Source: Lamellibrachia satsuma (taxonomy: Eukaryota; Annelida; Polychaeta; Sabellida; Siboglinidae). Taken from it: a DNA stretch of 64,000 nucleotides. The notes beneath the pieces are model-generated. The model ran no database searches. It was given only the letters and a program-made list of their open reading frames with translations, and was not told the origin of the DNA. Where the stretch lies: assembly GCA_033239005.1 (NCBI GenBank), contig BSQZ01000015.1:6389001-6453000 (forward strand), written 5' to 3'. Positions 26,880 to 39,100 of this stretch are shown here, piece after piece (position 1 is the stretch's first letter; each line of letters begins with the position of its first letter). Both the position numbers and the translations under genes were made by a program.

Positions 26880-28189
26880 TGTTGTGGATTTCTCAAACAC
26901 AGTATCTGTGTCAGTATGCGTGCACAAGTCAATGTCAGTGCTCATTTGTGCAGAATTCCTTCCCAGGCATTTTTTTTCAGGATAATCTCAAAACAACTTA
27001 TGAATCAGAAAATAGATCAGAAAATAAACGATGTTTTTTGAAAGAAACAATTGATGTAGGGTCCTAAACAAATAGCTGCTACCCCCATGAAACCTATCTT
27101 GTGTAGTGTACAGAAATGTAATGGATCGTCTAGGTATCTTTGAACCATTTGTGAGGACAGTGATGAGGAAGGTGATATAACAAGACAGAACTTCACAGCA
27201 ATTCTAGCAAATTATAACAATTTATTTAACAATAAATAAATATTCATGTTGTGCTATACAAATGTGTACTGCCTATACAAAGAATGATACTGATACAATG
27301 TAGTTATTGGCCCACTGTGAGTGTTCGCAGCACTGAGAACGATCTCAAGTGAAGTGTCAGTGTAGAAGATGTCATGTTAACGTCTCAAGTTACATTACAT
27401 TATTTGAAAAGGACGTAGTGTGTGCCTTCAATTGTGCAAATTAATCCAGGTGTATATTCGTTACCACAAAGCTTTGGATAAAATTAACCAAGGAATGTCT
27501 TCAATGCTGTGAGGTGTTTGTTTTTCTACAATGTTCGATATGCATAGAATATGCTGCACTGTTTCGACACCCAATTTAGCCATCAAACATCTGTCTATCG
27601 TACAATTCTTGGATGGATAAATTAAACCACTTACAATGTGCAGCACATTTACAGCACAATGCTGCTAACCACAGCAAACCAACATCAATATAATGTATAG
27701 AAATATAGACCAATAAAGATGAGATAATTTGTGTGGTTACATCATTGTGTGGAGCTAAATCTCTGTGACCAATGTACAATAAGCTTTGACAAAAATAAAT
27801 AATCAGTTGTATGCAGTTTGATACACTAACACAATAAAATAATTTTTTGATGCAGAAAATTATTACGTATTTGATAAATAAACGAGGTTAGATAATATAC
27901 CTTCCACGACTGGCATGGTATGAGATTACTGCCATGATACGACTTTTGGTTTTTAGCATAACCACACGGCAAGAAACTCCGCTAAGTCACATTGGTAAGG
28001 ATGACGGTCACCATTACCAACAATAATACATCAACTGACAAGAGACATATATGACATCTGAGGCAGACACTTGGACGGTCTCATCTTTTTATTCATTATT
28101 GCCAGTTCCGGGACGTAACCATGTGTCGTCATCGAGGGTTTGTGTCGATGGTGGACTGTGGACAGACAGATCAAACGTGTTTCATTTTG

Positions 28190-28560
28190 TTCACTCCAGT
28201 AACCAGACAGATCAAATGTGTTTCATTTTGTTCACTCCAATAACCAGACACAGATCAAATGTGTTTCATTTTGTTCACTCTAGTAACCAGACACTGATCA
28301 AATGTGTTTCATTTTGTTCATTCCAGTAACCAGACACTGATCAAATGTGTTTCATTTTGTTCACTCCAGTAACCAGACACAGATCAAACATGTTTAATTT
28401 TGTTCACACCAATAATCAGACACTGATCAAATGTGTTTCATTTTGCTCACTCCAATAATCAGACGCTGATCAAATGTGTTTCATTTTGCTCACTCCAATA
28501 ACCAGACACAGATCAAACGTTTCATTTTGTTCAATCCATTAAACAGACACTGATTAAATG
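28190..28560. repeat. Minisatellite, about 43-45-bp unit, 8 copies
   Basis: Units of aaccagacacagatcaaatg plus tgtttcattttgttcactccagt in the intergenic interval. Confidence 0.92.
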
Positions 28561-28894
28561 CATAGTTTAGGTTTTTTATCTGATGATCAAAATATATTTT
28601 TATTTGATGATCAAATAATAGAATTAAGTTTATTTCTAAAAGCATTTGAGTTTCTTTAAATATTGTTCAGACTGTTTACAAGTGCTCTGTCACATTTTTC
28701 AATTGCGTAAGTAATGAATTCCAAGCTTTCCTTGATCCCTCCAAACAATGGCAGTTTCCTATTTGCCTTGTCCTTTGGGATTTCTCATGCTTTTAAGACA
28801 TGTCACAATGGAAACCTGAGCATCTTCCATATCAACAAATATCAACAATCGAAGAACTCTAAAGGTATTAATTCACTGGCTTCCATGCTCTAAA

Positions 28895-31800
28895 TTTACT
28901 CAAGTTTTGGAGCATGTTTTACATCTGTGACACAAGTGTGACATGCTACTGGTGACAGAATGTTGGAGCATGTCTTACATCTGCGACACAAGTGTGACGT
29001 GCTACTGGTGACAGAATGTTGGAGCATGTTTTACATCTGTGACACAAGTGTGACGTTCTACTGGTGATAGAATGTTGGAGCATGTTTTACATCTGTGACA
29101 CAAGTGTGATGCGCTACTGGTGACAGAATGTTGAAGCATGTTTTACATCTGTGACACAAGTGTGACGTTCTACTGGTGATAGAATGTTGGAGCATGTTTT
29201 ACATCTGTGACACAAGTGTGATGCGCTACTGGTGACAGAATGTTGGAGCATGTTTTACATCTGTGACACAAGTGTGACATTCTACTGGTGACAGAATGTT
29301 GGAGCATGTTTTACATCTGTGACACAAGTGTGACGTTCTACTGGTGATAGAATGTTGGAGCATGTTTTACATCTGTGACACAAATGTGATGCGCTACTGG
29401 TGACAGAATGTTGAAGCATGTTTTACATCTGTGACACAAGTGTGACGTTCTACTGGTGATAGAATGTTGGAGCATGTTTTACATCTGTGACACAAGTGTG
29501 ATGCGCTACTGGTGACAGAATGTTGAAGCATGTTTTACATCTGTGACACAAGTGTGACGTTCTACTGGTGATAGAATGTTGGAGCATGTTTTACATCTGT
29601 GACACAAGTGTGATGCGCTACTGGTGACAGAATGTTGAAGCATGTTTTACATCAGTGACACAAGTGTGACGTTCTACTGGTGATAGAATGTTGGAGCATG
29701 TTTTACATCTGTGACACAAGTGTGACGTTCTACTGGTGACAGAATGTTGAAGCATGTTTTACATCTGTGACACAAGTGTGATGCGCTACTGGTGACAGAA
29801 TGTTGGAGTATGTTTTACATCTGTGACACAAGTGTGACGTGCTACTGATGACAGAATGTTGGAGCATGTTTTACATCTGTGACACAAGTGTGATGCGCTA
29901 CTGGTGACAGAATATTGGAACAAGTTTTACATCTGCAACACAAGTGTGATGTGCTACTGGTGACAGAATGTTGGAGCATGTTTTACATCTGTGACACAAG
30001 TATGTGCTACTGGTGATAGAATGTTGGAGCATGTTTTACATCTGTGACACAAGTGTGATGCACTACTGGTGACAGAATGTTGAAGCATGTTTTACATCTG
30101 TGACACAAGTGTGATGCGCTACTGGTGACAGAATGTTGAAGCATGTTTTACATCTGTGACACAAGTGTGATGCGCTACTGGTGACAGAATGTTGGAGTAT
30201 GTTTTACATCTGTGACACAAGTGTGACGTGCTACTGATGACAGAATGTTGGAGCATGTTTTACATCTGTGACACAAGTGTGATGCGCTACTGGTGACAGA
30301 ATATTGGAACAAGTTTTACATCTGCGACACAAGTGTGACGTGCTACTGGTGACAGAATGTTGGAGCATGTTTTACATCTGTGACACAAGTATGTGCTACT
30401 GGTGATAGAATGTTGGAGCATGTTTTACATCTGTGACACAAGTGTGATGCACTACTGGTGACAGAATGTTGAAGCATGTTTTACATCTGTGACACAAGTG
30501 TGATGCGCTACTGGTGACAGAATGTTGAAGCATGTTTTACATCTGTGACACAAGTGTGACGTTCTACTGGTGATAGAATGTTGGAGCATGTTTTACATCT
30601 GTGACACAAGTGTGATGCGCTACTGGTGACAGAATGTTGAAGCATGTTTTACATCTGTGACACAAGTGTGATGCGCTACTGGTGACAGAATGTTGGAGTA
30701 TGTTTTACATCTGTGACACAAGTGTGACGTGCTACTGGTGACAGAATGTTGGAGCATGTTTTACATCTGTGACACAAATATGTGCTACTGGTGACAGAAT
30801 GTTGGAGCATCTTTTACATCTGCGACACAAGTGTGACGTGCTACTGGTGACAGAATGTTGAAGCATGTTTTACATTTGTGACACAATTATGTGCTACTGG
30901 TGACAGAATGTTGGAGCATGTTTTACATCTGCGACACAAGTATGTGCTACTGGTGACAGAATGTTGGAGCATGTTTTACATCTGTGACACAAGTATGTGC
31001 TACTGGTGACAGAATGTTGGAGCATGTTTTACATCTGCGACACAAGCGTGATGTGCTACTGGTGACAGAATGTTGAAGCATGTTTTACATCTGTGACACA
31101 ATTATGTGCTACTGGTGAAAGAATGTTGGAGCATGTTTTACATCTGTGACACAAGTATGTGCTACTGGTGACAGAATGTTGGAGCATGTTTTACATCTGC
31201 GATACAAGTGTGACGTGCTACTGGTGACAGAATGTTGAAGCATGTTTTACATCTGTGACACAAGTGTGACGTTCTACTGGTGATAGAATGTTGGAGCATG
31301 TTTTACATCTGCGACACAAGTGTGACGTGCTACTGGTGACAGAATGTTGAAGCATGTTTTACATCTGTGACACAAGTATGTGCTACTGGTGACAAAATGT
31401 TGGAGCATGTTTTACATCTGTGACACAAGTGTGACGTGCTACTGGTGACAGAATGTTGGAGCATGTTTTACATCTGCGACACAAGTATGTGCTACTGGTG
31501 ACAGAATGTTGGAGCATGTTTTACATCTGTGACACAAGTATGTGCTACTGGTGACACAATATTGAAGCATGTTTTACATCTGTGACACAAGTATGTGCTA
31601 CTGGTGACAGAATATTGAAGCATGTTTTACATCTGTGACACAAGTATGTGCTACTGACAGAATGTTGGAGCATGTTTTACATCTGTGACACAAGTATGTG
31701 CTACTGGTGACAGAATGTTGGAGTATGTTTTACATCTGTGACACAAGTATGTGCTACTGGTGACAGAATGTTGGAGCATGTTTTACATCTGTGACACAAG

Positions 31801-32467
31801 TGTGACGTGCTACTGGTGACAGAATGTTGGAGCATGTTTTACATCTGCGACACAAGTATGTGCTACTGGTGACAGAATGTTGGAGCATGTTTTACATCTG
31901 TGACACAAGTATGTGCTACTGGTGACAGAATGTTGGAGCATGTTTTATATCTGTGACACAAGTATGTGCTACTGGTGACAGAATGTTGAAGCATGTTTTA
32001 CATCTATGACACAAGTATGTGCTACTGGTGACAGAATGTTGAAGCATGTTTTACATCTGTGACACAAGTATGTGCTACTGGTGACAGAATGTTGGAGCAT
32101 GTTTTACATCTGCGACACAAGTGTGATGTGCTACTGGTGACAGAATGTTGGAACATGTTTTACATCTGCGACACAAGTATGTGCTACTGGTGACAGAATG
32201 TTGAAGCATGTTTTACATCTGTGACACAAGTATGTGCTACTGGTGACAGAATGTTGGAGCATGTTTTACATCTGCGACACAAGTATGATGTGCTACTGGT
32301 GACAGAATGTTGAAGCATGTTTTACATCTATGACACAAGTATGTGCTACTGGTGACAGAATGTTGGAGCATGTTTTACATCTGCGACACAAGTATGTGCT
32401 ACCGGTGACAGAATGTTGAAGCATGTTTTACATCTGCAACACAAGTATGTGCTACTGGTGACAGAGT
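28895..32467. repeat. 3.6-kb minisatellite, 56- and 53-bp units, with higher-order structure
   Basis: About 65 copies of tgttggagcatgttttacat plus ctgtgacacaag plus a variable end (gtgacgtgc or atgtgc) plus tactggtgacagaa. The left part is mainly 56-bp units, often alternating in pairs (tggtgatagaatgttgg with tggtgacagaatgttga). The right part is mainly 53-bp units. A block of six 56-bp units plus one 53-bp unit is repeated with a 389-bp shift (marker aatattggaa at 29911 and 30300). It lies between the 3' ends of PREB and CSPP1. Confidence 0.95.
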
Positions 32468-33032
32468 GTGTCCAGACCAGGATCAATCAAAATGGCAGAA
32501 TGGGAATTAACAAATCTGCTATCCAGTGGAAATATCCAGAAAAACACATAAAAAAAACCTGAAATTATTTTGGTGTTGTGCAATGTCTCTGCAGAAACAT
32601 TGTAAATTAGCTGCAAATTTGCTTTCTGTTGCAATGTCAGACCCTAGCAGTGCAGATTAAAAATACCTACTAAGTCAATCAAAAACTATTTAAACCCCCA
32701 TAAAATGAAACATTTATTTACCACCATGGTAGAGTAATGGCAAACTGACGTTAATAGATTGTGACTTACTATAACATTTCTTATCTGTGATGGTTTTTCG
32801 CATTTTTCTCAGAACTTATAAAATGTAACTTGCGAGGTTATTTGCATGCAGCCCAGGAAGCCTGGGACATGACACACATCTGCTGTTCTTCTCGGTCCAA
32901 AGCACTTTTAAAATGTCTTTAAAAACTGCAATGAACTTATTCATCAATTTTGTTACATGCTAATCATACCAGTTGTATATAATGTAATAATTATTATTAT
33001 AAACAGATTATGGTAGCGAGATATTGTCATTC
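32468..33032 (-). other. Likely CSPP1 3' UTR and downstream
   Basis: Follows the CSPP1 stop on the minus strand; contains the candidate AATAAA at 32713-32718 and no repeats. Confidence 0.5.
32713..32718 (-). promoter_or_regulatory. Candidate poly(A) signal for CSPP1
   Basis: AATAAA on the minus strand, about 315 bases after the CSPP1 stop and before the large minisatellite. It is the closest such hexamer I see; use is unproven. Confidence 0.35.
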
Positions 33033-33106
33033 TCACCGTTTGTACTGCTGTTTTGCCATAAACCGGTCGAGAACATCTTCAGGATCGGCCACAGAAATCT
33101 CGTCCC
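33033..33106 (-). CDS. CSPP1: CSPP1 terminal coding exon
   Basis: This 74-bp coding part has acceptor ttgtag, phase 1 to stop. It reads DEISVADPEDVLDRFMAKQQ then YKR and TGA (reverse of 33033-33035). The vertebrate C-terminus has the comparable LKRFMAEQ. Confidence 0.9.
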
Positions 33107-36100
33107 CTACAAAAAGAAGCCATTCTACTGTTGCAGAGGATAAGGAGAAGACTGCTACAGCACATACTGCTGATGGCCCTGTTGTATTCCACAACCCGTC
33201 TCTACAATGACCTGTGCCATTATCTCACAGCAGAAGTTTGGTTACAACAACAATGGGTCTTGATACATTCTTAGTTCCATTACTTTTCTGCATTTCCATA
33301 TTTCCCGTGTGTTTACGCATGCATATAATAATGTATGTATGCATGCTTGGAAAATAGTCCATATATATTTTCACTGCAACAGAGAAGGGACCTCAACACA
33401 TGATTAGATTGTACACTATGTTTACTGCTCACTACAGATAAAGGAATGAACACTAATTTATTTAGTCTCATCTTCAAAATCACCAAGTTTGTCAGTATAG
33501 ATGTAAAACAAGAAACGCGTGCACACATGTGCGCACACAGGTGCGCATGCACACACACACATGGTTTCTAATAAAAACAAGACACACAGATGACATCAGC
33601 AATAACCAAAGTGTGTGCCCCTGATGGGTGATCTGATCAAAAGACCAGTCTGTGGGACATGTCTGTCAAGGGTCACTGTCCAAGGTGGGGTCACTGTCGA
33701 GGATGGAGGGTGATATTGCAGATGTAAATCGCCTACAGTTTTGAGAAGTAGAACCCCAAGGAAGACAAAAAGAGAATGGCCTAAAAACACCTGGCGGCAG
33801 AAATTAAGATGGCACAAAACAGAATACAATGGAGAACTTTTGTTGATGGTCTATACTCCCAGCAAGCAAACAGGCCTAAGTACGTAAGACCTGGTTTCCG
33901 AGAATGAGCCAGACAACAGCACCCTCTCACCTGTACTGCTGAAGTGTGCAAGAGCTGAGTGGAGTTTCTCCGATAAGTAATGCTCTGGTAGGGCAGAAAG
34001 AGACAGACAGAGGAGAAGTCAGTCACTGGTCAGTCACAAGTTGCTAGTCATTGTCAATTGTGCACACAACGAGGTGGGCGTGACCCAGTCGTCACACTCT
34101 GAAATGTCTGCTCATCGTCTTCCCCTCCATCTTTCGCCTTTCTCTGATTATGCTGTTCGACTTACCCCTGGGCACTGTTTTCACAAACAGAAATTGATTT
34201 ATTTATCACAGTGGCTGGGGTGCTGCTTTTGCTTAAAGATAAACTAACTATTTTTCTATCATGCTTTTTCAAAAACGTACACAAAAAGTAATGTTATTAT
34301 TACTTTGAGAAACACATGTATGAATAAATAAATTTTTAAGTATCACTGATAAAATGTCAGTCACTCTAACAGTTCAAAGAAGCAAATTACAGTTGCCAGA
34401 TAACAACAACAAATTTTTTAAGTAATACCAAAAACAATCAAACTTGACAAATGGTTATCGACACAATCCTTTTAGCAATTGTAAAATTTAAAATGCTAAA
34501 TTTCAGCCTAAGTTGAGTAGATTTTTTTATTGAAATGAAATTACATTTCTTGGTTGCCAGTAATAATAAAAAAAAAATAACAGCTGCCCCAACAAACAAA
34601 AACTTAACTGAAAAACTTTTCCTTGCATGTGTGCAACATAATTAGTATTTTTTACATTTCTACTGAATATTAAAATAAATTGTCGATGCCTGTTTAGGGT
34701 CATGTGTTGATTAGTGCAAACTAAAAATGAGCTTGTGCCTTATTGAGAAGATTATCGCCCCAATGTTCAGTCAGTCAAATTAGTCTTCTGTATCATCAAG
34801 ACGTCCCAGGATAGATAATTTACGCCGAGGTGCCAAGTCTATCACTTTGGCAGTAGAAATATTGCATTTTCTTCAATTTTTAAACAATCTCACAATCAAC
34901 TGCTTTCAAATCAAAATCTACCGCTAAACCGTGATTTAAAGGATAACAAGATTAAATTTATTAATTTTTAATCCAAGTATAATTCCAAACTACAATTTCA
35001 CATAAAAAATGCACCAGAATTAAGTAAATTTACCCTAAAATTGAAAACCACTTTTCACACTCCCACGTGGAGCCCAAGATTTTCATTTACTGTCCTCGCA
35101 TCACACTGATACAAAATTGGTACATTTACCGCTTTTTATGCAATATTACTTGGCATATCTGTTTACACGACACCAATTTAAACTGTAAACTAGTGAGCGA
35201 AGGCAAGAGAGTAGTGTATTTGACGGTCGAGCACACAACCTACCTGTGAGGGCCTTGAGTCTACGCAATCGCTCCTCATTCTTACTGTTAATGCTTTCAG
35301 GGTCCAAACTGCGCACAGAACCCATCGGGTTGGTGTAGATGCTCTAAAAAAAACAAAGGATCAGTGAATTCTGTCAATCTGCATCGTGAATACGTATATC
35401 AAACATGTCTAATGCTGCAAACCAAAATGAGTTTCCATCGTGCATACAAAATATGTTCACTGCTAATCACTGTTTAGAGTAAAATAATATTACATAGTCA
35501 CAGATACAGCACACACAGAAGCATAACAAAGCACAGACAGATTTGGAACAACTTCATCTACTTGTTAAAACTGTTTTATTTGTTACACATTTAAAATTAA
35601 TATTTAAGATGCTAGGATTTGAAGCTTACCAGGTAGTCTTAGTTTTTTATTAATTTATTTGATTTATTATAAAAGATTTTTTATTTCTTATTAAAGTTAT
35701 TTTATAGTGCAGCACGAAAAAAACTTTTATTTTAGCTGGTGGAAAAATTTTGCATTTATTAGTATTTTAATTGGTGGCTACCACACTAGCGCTAGTGCAT
35801 AACCTAGCCTAGGATAATCCAATCAGTTGCCACTACCACTTATTTAGAGAGGCAACTAATCCACCAGTTAAACATTGTGTGATATCAGATTAGTGCAGAT
35901 TATGTCTCTGTTCTTTGGGGAAAGTTCTGCTGCTTCTATTATACAACTTGATCAAGCTGTGCTTTGCTTACATCAGGCGTTTCCACCTGGCGTCGCCTGC
36001 GTCGTCCGGAGGAAGTAGGTTGTCGTGGCGGCTCACGGCGACCAGAGTTGGGTACTGACCGACCTCCGTTTGACACAGCTACAACACAACACATACGTTA

Positions 36101-39100
36101 TTCCGCTGTCTTAAACTTGGATTTGGAATCCGGCCTGGAAAGTTAATGAGGCGTTACACACAATTACGTATTAATGGAACAAAGTTTTATTGTTTTCATT
36201 GTAAAATCATTTCACTGTAGTAAAACTATCTGTATTCTAACATCTTTGGCTGCCCAAATGTGTTTTAATGAACCACAATTTCAAATATAATTTCACTGCA
36301 ATCTGTTTATGAATATCAACCTTGCCGTTCAGCATTCTACGTGAACACAACATTAAAGTTAAAACATCCAAATTAAACAGATAGTGGCCAAATTATATGA
36401 ACAAACTGTGGCTCATGTTATGATAATTCATATTGGCACTATATTCATAAGCGCTCTGTGTCCTAGTTCACATCATTTAATTTGCATATGGGGAGTGAGG
36501 AATTACTGCGAATGACCACGGCAAGGCATCTGATGGATATCTACTTGTAATCTACTGATGTATATCTACTTGTAATCTACTGATGTATATCTACTTGTAA
36601 TCGTGTACTGTTCTCAAAGTAATAAAACTTAATTCATTACAGTTCATATTTGGGCAGTCCAGATGTTAGAATAGATAATTTATACCATATAACATGATTT
36701 TACGGAAAAAAAAACTACCACACTTTGTATCTACGATATCTGAAAACATAAAATAATCAGCCTCTGGTAAAAACTATGATTACCATTGTATCACCAGAGA
36801 ACATTTCCAAAGAAACTGCATGCATCAAAGCTAAACTGTGGAATCAGAAAGTAAAAAAAATCACTAGTTGCTGATTTACTAAGTGTATATTAAACCTACA
36901 GATGGACTTGAGTAAATCTGAGGATCATGGACATAGATTAAAGATGTACTGACTGAACAACACCTGTCACAGATGGATGGACACTTGGGTATATCTGAAG
37001 ATCATGGACAGATACTAAAGATGTACTGACTGAACAACACCTGTCACAGATGGGTGGACAATTGAGTATATCTGAAGATCATCGACAGAGACTAAAGATG
37101 TACTGACTGAACAACACCTGTCACATGGGTATATCTGAGGATCATGGACAGAGACTAAAGATGTACTGACTGAACAACACCTGTCACAGATGGATGGGCA
37201 CTTGAGTATATCTGAGGATCACGGACAGAGACATAAGATGTACTGACTGAACAACACCTGTCACAGATGGATGGACACTTGAGTATATCTGAGGATCATG
37301 GACAGAGACTAAAGATGTACTGACTGAACAACACCTGTCACTTGGGTATATCTGAAGATCATGGACAGAGACTAAAGATGTACTGACTGAACAACACCTG
37401 TCACTTGGGTATATCTGAGGATCATGGACAGAGACTAAAGATGTACTGACTGAACAACACCTGTCACAGATGGATGGACACTTGAGTATATCTGAGGATC
37501 AAGGACAGAGACTAAGGATAAATAAGGATAAGGATAAATTTTATTTGTCCCAACAGCAGAAAAACGTAGATAAATTATATTGAGTGGCAATATGAATTAT
37601 GTAAATTCATATGATACATACACATACAGAACTGTACAATACACAATAACAACTAATAAATCATCAGTAAAAGTAATACATTATGCAACAACATCCAAAA
37701 AAAGAAAAAGAAAAACATATTTGCTGTGGGACTGGAGACCCCTACGAAAACCAACACTGGTCGCTATCGTAGGAGCCACCCAAAATAAAACATAACAATA
37801 AACATATATTCCCTATACCTATATTTCTACATTAAAAAGTAGAATGCATGTTTGGTTTTTTGTCTGTGTCTTACATATAATAAATTTAAGTGTGTGATGG
37901 TGTGTTGTACTGGTGTGTTTTATGTGTTGTTTTCGCATGTACGCGTATAAGCCTGTGTGCAAGTATACAAATTGAAAAGTTTAATTGTGATTGCATGAAC
38001 TGTGTTATGGTCATTCATAATTTATTTAATTTAGTTGGCATATATAGCAATTAAGGAAAGAGCATGTGTCATTATATTTTTGTAGCATGTAATTTTTGGC
38101 ATAACTTGAAAAGCCTTTCAAACTATGAGTCACTATCTTGTCTATAGCTAAATCAGGGATATTGTTTATAACATGTGGCAAGTTGTATTTAAGAAATTTT
38201 TTGGCAAATTCATGTTTAGTTCTGTAGGTATGTATTTCAGTTTTTCTCCTAGTATTATATTTGTGAATGTATGTATTTGGGGTTATTTGCCAGTTTAATA
38301 AGTAGACAGGTAGATTTTGATGTCTATATTTGTAATAAAATTTAAGTTCTTGTAGTTTTAGTAAGTCTTCTAATTTTAGTGTGTTGAGTTTTTTAAAAAG
38401 TGGTTCTGTGTGTGAATTGTATTTGCTTAATGTTATAATTCGTACTGCTTTCTTTTGCATTTTCACTAATCTGTTTCCTTGATATCCCCATGTCGTAATA
38501 CAGTAATTAATAAAGATGTACTGACTGAACAACACCTGTCACAGATGGATGGACACTTGGGTATATCTGAGGATCATGGACAGAGACTAAAGATGTACTG
38601 ACTGAACAACACCTGTCACAAATGGATGGACACTTGAGTATATCTGAGGATCATGGACAGAGACATACGATGTACTGATTGAACAACACCTGTCACAAAT
38701 GGATGGACACTTGAGTATAGCTGATGATTGTGGACAGAGACATAAGATGTACTGATTGAACAACACCTGTCACAAATAGATGGACACTTGAGTATATCTG
38801 AGGATTGTGGACAGAGACTGAAGATGTACTGACTGAACAATACCTGTCACAATTATATCATTAACATTTACACGAATAGTGACAATAACAATTTCTCTGC
38901 ATTTTACATGACAATAACAAGATTAATAATAAGAGGACAATATCAAGATAGTAGACAGATGATGCATGACATACAAATGAAGGCGCTGTCAGACTCCAGC
39001 ATGTTGGCTGAGGTAATGCTTCCTTCACGCAGCAAGCCCAAGTCGTGGGGATCCAACCTCTTCATCAAATCTGCACAAATAAATCAACACATATTCTTGA

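Larger units (their letters stand above)
25402..28185. other. PREB 3' flank and likely 3' UTR
   Basis: Apart from the repeat at 25750-25985 and a C-rich stretch at 26300-26340, nothing coding is recognised. The transcript probably ends at one of the AATAAA sites (26874 or 27231). Confidence 0.5.
36079..38974 (-). other. CSPP1 intron with satellite and LINE
   Basis: 36079-36890 is AT-rich with a threefold short repeat (ctactgatgtatatctactt, 36530-36600). The rest is the 77-bp array and the LINE listed separately. Confidence 0.6.

Noticed and set aside
33596..34030. Minus-strand frames of 77-81 residues in the last CSPP1 intron
   Set aside because: No similarity recognised and no splice-compatible boundaries; likely chance.
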